A stretch of DNA of 64,000 bases, from NCBI RefSeq assembly GCF_014145225.1, contig NZ_JABVCQ010000005.1, positions 1-64,000 of the forward strand, given 5' to 3'. Below the pieces are notes generated by a model, which saw only the letters and a program-made list of their open reading frames with translations, was not told the DNA's origin and did not search any database. This document shows, in pieces, positions 40,846 to 49,877 of this stretch (position 1 is its first letter; every line of letters begins with the position of its first letter). The translations under genes were made by a program, and so were the position numbers. The DNA is from Thiospirillum jenense (GTDB lineage: Bacteria > Pseudomonadota > Gammaproteobacteria > Chromatiales > Chromatiaceae).

Positions 40846-43800
40846 TCAATCTGCGGCGCCCAACGCAGCGGCCGTGCTGACATCCACTGCTACCAGGCGC
40901 GACACCCCCGGCTCGTGCATCGTGACGCCCAGCAAATGATCGGCAATTTCCATCGTGGTTTTGTTGTGGGTGATGAAAATAAATTGCACCTGCTCAGATA
41001 ACGCCTTGACCAACTGGCAAAACCGCCCGACGTTGGCATCATCCAGCGGCGCATCCACCTCGTCTAGTAAACAAAACGGCGCCGGGTTGAGTTGGAAAAT
41101 GGCAAACACGAGGGCAATCGCGGTCAATGCTTTTTCACCGCCCGACAGTTGATGAATATTGGCATTCCGTTTGCCAGGCGGCCGCGCCATGATGGTCACG
41201 CCCGCGGTGAGCAAATCCTGCGAGGTCGGGATCAGTTCCGCCTGCCCACCGCCGAATAAACGCGGAAATAATTGCTGCAACTGCTGATTCAGTTGATCAA
41301 ACGTCGTGGTAAAGCGCGAGCGCGTTTCCCGATCCATCGCCTTAATTGCCGACTGAAGCGCCGCCAAAGCCGCCTGAATATCCTGCTGCTGCGTGTCTAA
41401 ATAATGCAACCGCTCGGCCTGTTCACGGTATTCATCCGCCGCGGCGAGATTGACATTGCCCAGCCGCGCCAATTTCGAATGCCCCGCCGCCAACCGTTCC
41501 GTCCAACGGTCAATCGTCGCCTCAGCCGCCACCGTCGCCAACACCGCCGTTGCTTCACTGTTTAGCGCCGCCAATTCTTCCTCCAGCAACCGCCGCCGCA
41601 CCACCGTATCCTGCAAACTGCCCTGCAAACTGGTCAACTCCTCACGCCGCTGCGTCAATTGTGCCGCCAACGTGTGGCGTTGCTGTTCACGCGCCTGAAT
41701 CTCCCGCTGAAGCGCCGTGACGCGCAGCTTGACCTGAGCGCACTGCTGCTCCAACTCTTGATGCCGCTGGCGCTGTTCGTCTAACGCCTGTTGTAAATCG
41801 ACCAACGGCGCCGCGCCATCCGTCACCGCCGCCGCCAACGACTCGCGCACCTGTTGGGTTTGCAGCAGCTGAGTCTGCGCACGTTCCAAACTCACCACCA
41901 CCGCCGAGCGCGTCGCCTGCAAAGTCGCCAATGTCAATTGCAACTCGCGCACCCGAGCCTGGCACTGCTGTGCCATCGCCCGAGTGGTCGTCACCGCGCC
42001 ACGGTGGCGGTCACGTTCCACCAACAATTCCGCCGCCGTCACGTCCAACGCCGCCAGCGCTTGACTGGCTTGATCCAAAATCTCGTGTGCCTCGGAAATT
42101 GCCGCCAAGGTCTCTTCAATCCGCCGCTGCAATTCGCCGCCCTCCACTTGCAGCGCCGCCTGTTGCAACTGGTGATGTTCCGAATGCGCCTGCGCGGCAC
42201 TCAAATCGGCGGACAGCGCGGCACGCTGTTGATTATGCGTCGCCACCTCAGACAGCGCCGCATCCCGCGCCATTTCCGCCAACTGTTGACGCTCCGCCAA
42301 CCAGTCAGTTGCTTCCAATAACTCAGCTTGGCGGTCGGTCAACTCGGCGTAACGGCGCTGCAACTGGGTCAATTCCTCCAATCGCGCCAAACTGCCGCGC
42401 AATTTACCCGCGCTACCGTCACGCGCTGGGGAATAAAACCAATCGCGCCCGACGATAATCCCACTGCGGGTGACAAACCGCTCGTGTGCCGACAGGGTGT
42501 GGCGCTGCGCCAGCGCGCTGGCAACATCTTCACAGTAACGAAAGGCGGCTAACCACGTCAGCAGCGTCTCCGGCGTGGCGACCTGATGCAGCAAACTGTC
42601 GCGGGGTAAATCGGTCAAGGCGGCCGGCGCCGCGGCGAGTTGACAATCAAATAACATCACCCCAGCGCAGTCGCCCGCGCTAGAAGCGTGAGCGGGAAAT
42701 TGGTCACTGCCAACGGCCGCAAGTGCCTCAGCCAACGCACTTTCAACCGCTGTTTCATACCCGGGCGTGACGCGAATCAGGTCGAGCAGCCGCGGCGCGG
42801 TGTGCAACTGATGCTGTTCCAACCAGCGCGTCACCGTCACCGCGTTACTGTCGCGGGCCGCCGCAATCAGTGACTCCAGCGCCGCCACCCGCCCGCGTAC
42901 CGTGTGTAATTCAGTCCGCAACAGATCGAGTTGCTGACTGGCCGCGTGACGCTCGCGTGCCACCGTCTGCACCGCCGCCAGTGCCGCCGCCTGCGCCGCC
43001 GTGGCCGCGGTCAATTGCTGCTCAACCGCCTCCAGTTCGGCGGCGAGCGCGTGACATTCCGCCACCTCAGCCAGATCAGCCAAACGGCGCAGTTCGGCTT
43101 GAATCCACGTCAGACGCGCTTGATCGTGCGCTAAACGCGGCTCTAAATGCGCCAAATCGCGTCGGGACTGCTGCATCTGCTGCTGCGGCGCGGTCAATTG
43201 CATCTGCACCGCATCCGATTGCACCTGCCACGCCTCCTGTGCCAATGCAGCAGTGGTCACGGCCTGATCCGCCGCGGTAGTCGCCAACTCGGCCGCGGCC
43301 AGTTGCGGCATTAATTCCGCCAATTCGGCGTCTAATTCGCTCAAATGGTGCGCATCACGTTGGCTAAGAACGGCAGCAGCCGCGCAGTCGTCAGTCAAGC
43401 GTTGTAATTCAGCCACTTGGCGCTGGCGCTCGCGGTCGGCAAATGCCAACGCACTTTGCAACCGCGCCACCTCAGCGGCCGCCTGATACACCGCCGCTTG
43501 CATGGCGTTAAAGTCATCGGTCACTTGGGCATGAGTGGTGCGGTGTTCATCCAACTGCGCGTCACAGTCTTGCCAAGCGGTGGTGGTGGTTTCCAGTGCC
43601 AGCGCGGCGGTGGCCAGTGCCGCTTCACCTGAGGCCAGTGAGCGGTTAAATGCTTGCCAAGTCAGCGCGAGTAATTCAAGTTTGATGCGCTGCTGTTCAA
43701 CTTGCAGGGTCTGGAACTTGACCGCCTGCGCGGCTTGACGTTCCAAATGCGCGCACTGTTTGGCCACTTCAGTGCGCACGTCGGTTAAACGGGCGAGGTT

Positions 43801-44367
43801 GTCACGAGTTTGGTCTAACCGCGTTTCAGTTTCACGGCGGCGTTCTTTGTATTTGGAAATGCCGGCGGCTTCCTCGATGAATGCGCGCAAGTCTTCGGGG
43901 CGGGCTTCGATAAAGCGTGACACCATGCCCTGCTCGATGATCGCGTAGCTGCGCGGGCCGAGGCCGGTGCCTAAAAATAATTCGTAAATGTCACGGCGGC
44001 GGCAGCGGGTGCCGTTGAGAAAATAGGACGATTGCCCATCACGACCGACTTGACGGCGCACGGCGATGTGTGGCAATGCCGCGTAAGCACCGCCGGCGCG
44101 GCCGGTGCGGTTGTCAAACACCAGTTCGATGTTGGCGCTGGTGGCAGGTTGGCGGCCGGCCGCGCCGTTGAAAATGACATCCGCCATGCCGGCGCCGCGC
44201 AACATTTTGGCGGAACTTTCGCCCATCACCCAACGCACGGCGTCAATCACATTCGATTTGCCACAGCCATTCGGGCCGACCACGCCAATTAAATTGCTGG
44301 GCAGCGGAATGGTGGTGGGGTCAACAAACGATTTAAAACCAACCAGTTTAATTTTTTCTAAACGCAT
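40846..44367 (-). CDS. smc: Chromosome segregation protein SMC
   Basis: 1173 residues from the ATG complementary to 44365-44367 (MRLEKIKLVGFKSF is the family start; a TTG four codons earlier is less likely). Walker A is GPNGCGKSN, the signature LSGGEKALTAIALVF and Walker B FCLLDEVDAPLDD. Two long coiled coils flank a hinge near 505-640. It condenses and segregates the chromosome. The order smc-zipA-ligA is typical of Gammaproteobacteria. Confidence 0.97.
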   Translation of the reverse strand: MRLEKIKLVGFKSFVDPTTIPLPSNLIGVVGPNGCGKSNVIDAVRWVMGESSAKMLRGAGMADVIFNGAAGRQPATSANIELVFDNRTGRAGGAYAALPHIAVRRQVGRDGQSSYFLNGTRCRRRDIYELFLGTGLGPRSYAIIEQGMVSRFIEARPEDLRAFIEEAAGISKYKERRRETETRLDQTRDNLARLTDVRTEVAKQCAHLERQAAQAVKFQTLQVEQQRIKLELLALTWQAFNRSLASGEAALATAALALETTTTAWQDCDAQLDEHRTTHAQVTDDFNAMQAAVYQAAAEVARLQSALAFADRERQRQVAELQRLTDDCAAAAVLSQRDAHHLSELDAELAELMPQLAAAELATTAADQAVTTAALAQEAWQVQSDAVQMQLTAPQQQMQQSRRDLAHLEPRLAHDQARLTWIQAELRRLADLAEVAECHALAAELEAVEQQLTAATAAQAAALAAVQTVARERHAASQQLDLLRTELHTVRGRVAALESLIAAARDSNAVTVTRWLEQHQLHTAPRLLDLIRVTPGYETAVESALAEALAAVGSDQFPAHASSAGDCAGVMLFDCQLAAAPAALTDLPRDSLLHQVATPETLLTWLAAFRYCEDVASALAQRHTLSAHERFVTRSGIIVGRDWFYSPARDGSAGKLRGSLARLEELTQLQRRYAELTDRQAELLEATDWLAERQQLAEMARDAALSEVATHNQQRAALSADLSAAQAHSEHHQLQQAALQVEGGELQRRIEETLAAISEAHEILDQASQALAALDVTAAELLVERDRHRGAVTTTRAMAQQCQARVRELQLTLATLQATRSAVVVSLERAQTQLLQTQQVRESLAAAVTDGAAPLVDLQQALDEQRQRHQELEQQCAQVKLRVTALQREIQAREQQRHTLAAQLTQRREELTSLQGSLQDTVVRRRLLEEELAALNSEATAVLATVAAEATIDRWTERLAAGHSKLARLGNVNLAAADEYREQAERLHYLDTQQQDIQAALAALQSAIKAMDRETRSRFTTTFDQLNQQLQQLFPRLFGGGQAELIPTSQDLLTAGVTIMARPPGKRNANIHQLSGGEKALTAIALVFAIFQLNPAPFCLLDEVDAPLDDANVGRFCQLVKALSEQVQFIFITHNKTTMEIADHLLGVTMHEPGVSRLVAVDVSTAAALGAAD

Positions 44368-44391
44368 CCGCAGTGGCAACCGTGATGAGAG

Positions 44392-44437
44392 TTATCCCAA
44401 ACAAATCATGGCACAACCGCGTGGTAATGTGGGATAA
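44392..44437. promoter_or_regulatory. Inverted repeat between smc and the divergent gene
   Basis: TTATCCCA at 44392-44399 and TGGGATAA at 44430-44437 form an eight-base inverted repeat in the shared upstream region of smc and the gene at 44495. It could be a regulator site; nothing more specific can be said. Confidence 0.35.
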
Positions 44438-44469
44438 ACTGCTAATCATGTTAAGAAGTGAGCGCTTAT

Positions 44470-44485
44470 CCTCCTGGTTAGGAGG
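44470..44485 (+). promoter_or_regulatory. Hairpin sequestering a Shine-Dalgarno sequence
   Basis: CCTCCT (44470-44475), a GGTT loop and AGGAGG (44480-44485) make a perfect six-base stem. The 3' arm is itself the SD of the gene whose ATG is at 44495, nine bases on. Translation should be blocked when the hairpin is formed. A thermosensor, protein or small-RNA switch is an inference. Confidence 0.6.
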
Positions 44486-44494
44486 CGACACAAG

Positions 44495-45211
44495 ATGAAT
44501 GACAATACAGCAATGCGTTATTGGATACGGTTACTGGCAGGGGGTTTATGTTTATTTGTGGTATCAAGCCATGCCAATGTGATACTGATAACAGCGTATT
44601 CTGATCTTTATGAAAGTGTTGATTATCGTCAAGTTGTGATCTATCAAAACTGGTTTGATCGAATCGGGACGCTCATTGCAACCATTCGCCGGGTGCAAGA
44701 CATGGATCACACGACAGTCGCCGTGACAATAGAATTACCGCCCGTTACAGCGATTGAGCAGATCAATATCAATGATGTTTTTATCTCAATGAAAGGTTTA
44801 ACGCCATTCCGTGAAACATCTTATGTTGTGACCAGTCCGTATTTAGAAAATACTTGGATTTATGTATTCGCGTTCGATCGTTTATGGGACAGTGAATCTT
44901 TATTACCAGACTTGCCCGATTTCTTTAAGGGTCCGCGGCGGAATATTCATCCGCATCGCTATGGATATGTGCTCAATAATAAATATGTGACAAAAAAGAA
45001 AGTACCATTTCGCTACAACGAAAACAGCGTGTTTTATATGCCATTGGAAAATACATACATGTTCACCGCTTGGACACCACAGCTCACACCCGTCAAAAAA
45101 GAAAAAGCCATGCCAATTGATTACTCCAATCCGTTTTTTAATCTACTCACTCGGATCAGAAATTTCTTCTATCAACCTTGGATTGATAAGAGGAACAAAT
45201 ATGACGATTGA
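44495..45211 (+). CDS. Exported protein of unknown function
   Basis: 238 residues with a signal peptide (WIRLLAGGLCLFVVSSHA, cleavage after about residue 27). The mature part is mixed beta/alpha and rich in aromatic residues, with a basic C-terminus. No family is recognised. The stop overlaps the HD-GYP response-regulator gene by 11 bases, so the two are almost certainly one operon. Its SD lies in a hairpin (44470-44485). Confidence 0.75.
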   Translation: MNDNTAMRYWIRLLAGGLCLFVVSSHANVILITAYSDLYESVDYRQVVIYQNWFDRIGTLIATIRRVQDMDHTTVAVTIELPPVTAIEQININDVFISMKGLTPFRETSYVVTSPYLENTWIYVFAFDRLWDSESLLPDLPDFFKGPRRNIHPHRYGYVLNNKYVTKKKVPFRYNENSVFYMPLENTYMFTAWTPQLTPVKKEKAMPIDYSNPFFNLLTRIRNFFYQPWIDKRNKYDD

Positions 45212-46376
45212 ACATGCCGTAACGACCACCTCAATTAGTACGCCTCCTCATTTGACCAAGTGCTTTCACAGCACTCGCGGTAATAGAATGTTCGCACACC
45301 CTGAACGCGCCACTATTTTAATTATAGATGACACGCCCGCCAATCTCAGTTTACTCGGACAAATCCTTAAAACCGATTACCGCGTTAAACTGGCTAATAA
45401 TGGACAACGGGCGCTCGATCTGGCAATGGCAGCGCCACCGGATCTCATATTATGTGATGTAATGATGCCAGATATTGATGGGTTTGAAGTGTGCCGGCGG
45501 CTTAAAGCGGAATTAAAAACAGCTAAAATTCCGGTGATTTTTATTACAGCATCCATGACGGTTGAAGACGAACAAACCGGCTTCAAAGTCGGCGCAGTTG
45601 ATTACATTCATAAACCAATTACTCCCCCCACCGTCATGGCACGGATTAAAACCCATTTGCAAATCAAGCAATGGCATGATTTTCTTGAAGATCAAAGCAT
45701 CTGGTTGCAACGCGAGGTCGCTCGCCAAATTGAACAGGTTGTTCAGCTACAATCTGCCGCCATTAACATCATGGTTTCTATGGCCGAATTTCGTGATGAA
45801 GAAACCGGGAATCATATTCGGCGTACTCAAGAATACGTTTATCAACTTGCCATTTACTTGCAACAGCAAGGGCAATATCCTGATGAACTTACTCCCACAA
45901 ATATCGAATACATCAGTCAAGCAGCGCCGTTACATGATATTGGCAAAACCGCAATTCCTGATTATATTTTATTAAAACCAGGACAATTAAACGCAGAAGA
46001 ATTTGAATTAATGCGTACCCATTCATTGCGTGGCTATGAAATTATTGAACAGGCGCGCCACCGCATGGGCGAAGATAATCTTTTATTATTTTATGGTGCG
46101 CAAATCACGCGCCATCATCATGAACGTTGGGATGGAACCGGCTACCCTGATGGACTAATTGGAACAAACATTCCATTATCAGCACGGATTATGGCAATTG
46201 CCGATGTATATGATGCAGTCCGTTCAGTCCGCCCCTATAAACGTCCCTTTAGTCATGCAGAATCTGTTGGCATTATTAATCAAGGGCGTGGCAAACATTT
46301 TGATCCAGATATTGTTGATGCGTTTCTTGCCATTCAGGATCAATTGAGTGAGATTGCTACACGACTTGCAGATTAA
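45201..46376 (+). CDS. Response regulator with HD-GYP phosphodiesterase domain
   Basis: 391 residues from ATG 45201 (AAGAGGA at 45188-45194). The receiver domain (about 35-155) has the DD pair in IIDDTPAN, phospho-Asp in LILCDVMMPDIDG and Lys in YIHKPI. The HD-GYP domain follows (about 180-385) with HDIGKTAIPD and HHHERWDGTGYPDGL, all metal ligands present. RpfG-type proteins degrade c-di-GMP. No partner histidine kinase is seen in the window. Confidence 0.93.
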   Translation: MTIEHAVTTTSISTPPHLTKCFHSTRGNRMFAHPERATILIIDDTPANLSLLGQILKTDYRVKLANNGQRALDLAMAAPPDLILCDVMMPDIDGFEVCRRLKAELKTAKIPVIFITASMTVEDEQTGFKVGAVDYIHKPITPPTVMARIKTHLQIKQWHDFLEDQSIWLQREVARQIEQVVQLQSAAINIMVSMAEFRDEETGNHIRRTQEYVYQLAIYLQQQGQYPDELTPTNIEYISQAAPLHDIGKTAIPDYILLKPGQLNAEEFELMRTHSLRGYEIIEQARHRMGEDNLLLFYGAQITRHHHERWDGTGYPDGLIGTNIPLSARIMAIADVYDAVRSVRPYKRPFSHAESVGIINQGRGKHFDPDIVDAFLAIQDQLSEIATRLAD

Positions 46377-46537
46377 AGCATGCGCCGCGTTGTTTGTGTT
46401 CAATAAAAAATAGCAATTCTATGTTGGTATTAGTAGACAATAATGCTAGATACCGCGTTTATAAAATCTTAATGCAGCCGCGCCAATACGATTTGATGCC
46501 GCCAATGATTATCACCTCAAAAGCGACGATAAATATC

Positions 46538-47848
46538 ATGTACTCAATACTCCCGCATCGGCATCTATTGTACACATGCCGCCAAATGTGGTGGGCGATA
46601 TTTATTTTTTTATTAGCGATACCGGGGTATGCTGAAAACCGTTTCGACATTCACTTGTCGGGATTTGGCACCGCAGGATTTGCCATCTCTGATCAAGATT
46701 TTATTTACCAACGTTTTATTGACGATGGCGGCACCCTACAACGTGATTCAGTAATCGGAATACAACTAGATGCCCAATTTAATGACACATGGGGATTGAC
46801 ATTACAAACCAAAGGCGCCGCGTCAGGACATGATGAAGGGTGGGAACCGACATTAAGCTGGGCATTTTTATCCTGGCGACCAAGTAATGATTGGCTATTG
46901 CGCGCAGGTAAATTGCGCCTACCACTCATGCACTATTCAGCAAATAGTGATGTCGGCATGACCTTTGATTTTGCCCGTTTGCCAATTGAAGTGTATTCAC
47001 TCATGCCGACAACTGATGTCACCGGGTTGGCTTTTTCTAAAACATGGTTTAATCAACAACAGGAATTGACATTAGAAAGCTATCTTGGTCAAGCGCACAC
47101 AGACTGGCGTTATTTCATTCGTGAAAACAGTCCGCCTTTTACGACAGGCCCTATGTATATCGGCGTTGATTTAGACATGATCGGGTTGTCATTATCATTA
47201 CATAATGCTAATGAAAATACCTGGCATATTGGATTACATCGCGCCAATCTTAATTCTGATTATGGCGACCTTCCCAGCGATTATCCATTCGTACAAATCA
47301 TGCCGGGCGTTGGCTATTATCAAATGGATTCTAATTTTCCAGGCCCAGGCGTGCCAACTGCCAGTGAATTACATATTTATGTTTTCACAATCGGGGCTGA
47401 AATCAATTTACCCTACGACTCTCAATTGATTGCCGAATATGGACGGCGCCGTATCACAAATGCGACCATGGGGCCTGATACCAGCGCGGCGTATTTGGCA
47501 TTGAAAAAAACAATTGGGCATTGGACATCTTATCTTTATTGGTCTGGCATTCGCACTGACGGACCGGTGCTTGATCTTTATGTAGCCATTGAAAATAATC
47601 GCGTACCTGATTTCATTCCTGAAGCAGCAATGATTAACGCATCTCAACGAATTGGTGCTGATTTATTAGGTGCATTCGATCAGCACTCATGGGCAATTGG
47701 CGCATCCTATACGCTGTCGCCTACCAGTAAATTAAAAGCAGAATGGTTATACACTCGCACAGGAGAAGTATCGAGCTTTATTGATAGTCAAGACAGTCGT
47801 GGACAAGATATTCATGTGTTCTCCTTATCCTATAGCTTTCTATTTTGA
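46538..47848 (+). CDS. Porin-like outer-membrane beta-barrel protein
   Basis: 436 residues from ATG 46538; ATG 46586 (MWWAIFIFLLAIPGYA) is an alternative and no good SD marks either. A signal peptide precedes a beta-strand-rich body with alternating polar/aromatic residues and a C-terminal aromatic ending (FSLSYSFLF), as expected for barrel insertion by BAM. The product probably forms a channel. Together with the PstS-like gene 13 bases downstream it resembles porin/periplasmic-binding gene sets next to c-di-GMP signalling genes. Confidence 0.75.
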   Translation: MYSILPHRHLLYTCRQMWWAIFIFLLAIPGYAENRFDIHLSGFGTAGFAISDQDFIYQRFIDDGGTLQRDSVIGIQLDAQFNDTWGLTLQTKGAASGHDEGWEPTLSWAFLSWRPSNDWLLRAGKLRLPLMHYSANSDVGMTFDFARLPIEVYSLMPTTDVTGLAFSKTWFNQQQELTLESYLGQAHTDWRYFIRENSPPFTTGPMYIGVDLDMIGLSLSLHNANENTWHIGLHRANLNSDYGDLPSDYPFVQIMPGVGYYQMDSNFPGPGVPTASELHIYVFTIGAEINLPYDSQLIAEYGRRRITNATMGPDTSAAYLALKKTIGHWTSYLYWSGIRTDGPVLDLYVAIENNRVPDFIPEAAMINASQRIGADLLGAFDQHSWAIGASYTLSPTSKLKAEWLYTRTGEVSSFIDSQDSRGQDIHVFSLSYSFLF

Positions 47849-47861
47849 CAAGGGGAATAAA

Positions 47862-48266
47862 ATGCCGACTCTGTTTTGTCTCTTGTTATTAATAACCCTG
47901 CCCAGTTTTGCCGACCCTATCATCATTGGTCACGCTAATCTAACGACATTAGATTCAACCACTATTCAACGCATTTATACAGGTAAAGTTGTTGAAGTCA
48001 ATGGCATACGAGTCACGCCAGTGAATTTGCCAGCAAATAATCCTTTGCGTGAACAGTTTCTCCAATGTTACCTCAACCAAAATAATGAAAAATACATTGG
48101 TTATTGGACGGTACGGCGCTATATTGGTAAAGGAACACCGCCGCGTGAATTAGAAAGCGTTGCCGCCATGATTCAATTTATCGCAAATACGCAGGGCGCC
48201 ATTGGTTATGTTGATACGACACACTTGCCAAATAATATTAAAATACTGCTTGATACTGCGCGGTGA
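47862..48266 (+). CDS. Small PstS-like periplasmic protein
   Basis: 134 residues from ATG 47862 (AAGGGGA at 47850-47856). After a signal peptide (LFCLLLLITLPSFA) it has the short PstS/PBP-like pattern LDSTTIQRIYTGKV, REQFLQ and IANTQGAIGYVD. It covers only one lobe, about half of a true PstS. Such short proteins are annotated as phosphate-ABC substrate-binding proteins but may act as sensors. No pst transporter genes are nearby. Confidence 0.8.
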   Translation: MPTLFCLLLLITLPSFADPIIIGHANLTTLDSTTIQRIYTGKVVEVNGIRVTPVNLPANNPLREQFLQCYLNQNNEKYIGYWTVRRYIGKGTPPRELESVAAMIQFIANTQGAIGYVDTTHLPNNIKILLDTAR

Positions 48267-48329
48267 GTGAAGTATTTAAACACCGCTATTGTAGTTGAGC
48301 CAATATAAAATGATTACTGAATTCCTTCG

Positions 48330-48354
48330 GTATGCCCGCGTACGCGGGAATGAC
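48330..48354. repeat. Palindromic repeat GnATGCCCGCG...GCGGGAATGAC
   Basis: Same family as the element at 4145-4170. It is followed by a T-rich run (GTTTTTGTTTT) on the plus strand, so it may also terminate transcription after the PstS-like gene. Confidence 0.65.
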
Positions 48355-48520
48355 GTTTTTGTTTTCTAGTTCATTACCGTATTGGAATCAAATTATCTTG
48401 GATTAACTATAGAATTAGTTTTAGCTGAATTAACCCAAGAAGTTTAGCAATCAATCCCGCGCATTTTTTATTAAAAAACAGTTGTTAAATACAGAATTAA
48501 CCCGCTATTTTTTAGACGCA

Positions 48521-49687
48521 TCAGAGTGATTGACAGGCAACACGGTTACGGCCGGCACGTTTCGCTTCATATAATGCCGCGTCCGCACACCGTAATAAAT
48601 CATCTCCTCTTTCATCTGTCAGTTTTTCTTTAGGATAGGCACTTGGCATGATTGTACCAACCCCAATGGATACAGTGATTGACAATTCCAATCCATCACT
48701 TAAAACAAAGGTATGATTAACAATAGAATGCCGAACTCGTTCTGCTAATAAACAGGCGTCATTGTTAGCAGTTGCAGGTAATAAAACTACCAGTTCATCA
48801 CCACCAAACCGTACAGCAAAATCACAGGCGCGTAATGAAAATTGCAAACATTCGGCAAGTTCCATTAATACCATATCGCCTGTTGCATGACCGTAACTAT
48901 CATTGATTTGTTTAAAAAAATCTAAATCTACAAAACAACAGGATAAGGGTTGACCTAATCGTTGTGACCGCGCTAATTCATCATGAAGGCGCTGCTTAAG
49001 CGCCCGGCGATTATGCAATCCCGTTAAAGGATCGGTTAATCCACCTATTTCTAATCGGGTGCGATTAGTGATGTTTTCTAAACAAACTGCGCAAATTGCC
49101 GCTAATCGTTGTAAAAAATGTGTTCCTAAATCCGGTGAATAGCGCATTGGATCATGGCTGCCAAAACATAAAAAACCTAATAAGCGTTGTTCCCGCCATA
49201 AAGGCAACACGGCGGTGCTGGCAAGATCAGGCGCAGTGTTAAATAAAACACGATGGGTGTCTGTATCCATGAGACCAACAATTGGCGTGGTTAATTGCGT
49301 GAGCGGTGCGGGTAATTCTGTCACGGCGGCATAAAACATGACGCTAATAAACTCGTCAGGTGTTTTATTTAAACGGGTGAGCAACCCCCGAATACCATGG
49401 TCGCCGTCTAATAAAAGCAACCGTACTTCATCAAGTGTGAAGCGGGCGCACATCGCGGTTGTGAGGCACTCTAGTAATTGATCGAGTGTGCTAATGGTTA
49501 ATAGCTCAATTTCCCAATCTTGATGGCGCTTGAATAGCGCTTCTGTTTCTAAAGCACAGTCACGCAGCGTGATTAATTGTTCGCGTAACCATTGATTATC
49601 GGCAAGCAATTGCGCGCAATCATTTGATACAGTTGTGACGGGTTGGCTGATTGAAGAGTCTGTTGGTAGATTCATTGGTGACGACAT
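48521..49687 (-). CDS. Diguanylate cyclase with DUF484-like/GAF-type N-terminal domain
   Basis: 388 residues from the ATG complementary to 49685-49687 (ATG at 49675 also possible). Residues about 25-205 form a DUF484/GAF-like sensor after a short coiled coil. The GGDEF domain (about 215-385) has FGGDELV and an RACD inhibitory site five residues before it, so it should make c-di-GMP with product inhibition. It has no membrane helix and is probably cytoplasmic. It is convergent with the PstS-like gene. Confidence 0.9.
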   Translation of the reverse strand: MSSPMNLPTDSSISQPVTTVSNDCAQLLADNQWLREQLITLRDCALETEALFKRHQDWEIELLTISTLDQLLECLTTAMCARFTLDEVRLLLLDGDHGIRGLLTRLNKTPDEFISVMFYAAVTELPAPLTQLTTPIVGLMDTDTHRVLFNTAPDLASTAVLPLWREQRLLGFLCFGSHDPMRYSPDLGTHFLQRLAAICAVCLENITNRTRLEIGGLTDPLTGLHNRRALKQRLHDELARSQRLGQPLSCCFVDLDFFKQINDSYGHATGDMVLMELAECLQFSLRACDFAVRFGGDELVVLLPATANNDACLLAERVRHSIVNHTFVLSDGLELSITVSIGVGTIMPSAYPKEKLTDERGDDLLRCADAALYEAKRAGRNRVACQSL

Positions 49688-49877
49688 GACAACACGGGCG
49701 ATGTGCAATAATTAGGGTATTAATTATTTGTAATCCACATGAGCTGAATGAGTAATGGTTGCTGGTTATTAAATAATAATGGCGTGACGACGTTCCCGTC
49801 GTAAGGCGCATGATAAATCATGGTGGCTAGGGTATGCGTGACCAGCGAAATTTAATCGGCTGGATTAGTAAGTGCAA

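Noticed and set aside
41931-42458. Plus-strand frame opposite smc
   Set aside because: Pro/Arg-rich shadow of a coiled-coil gene with no SD.
46394-46537. Far upstream start of the porin-like gene
   Set aside because: The added residues would put about 50 non-signal residues before the signal peptide.
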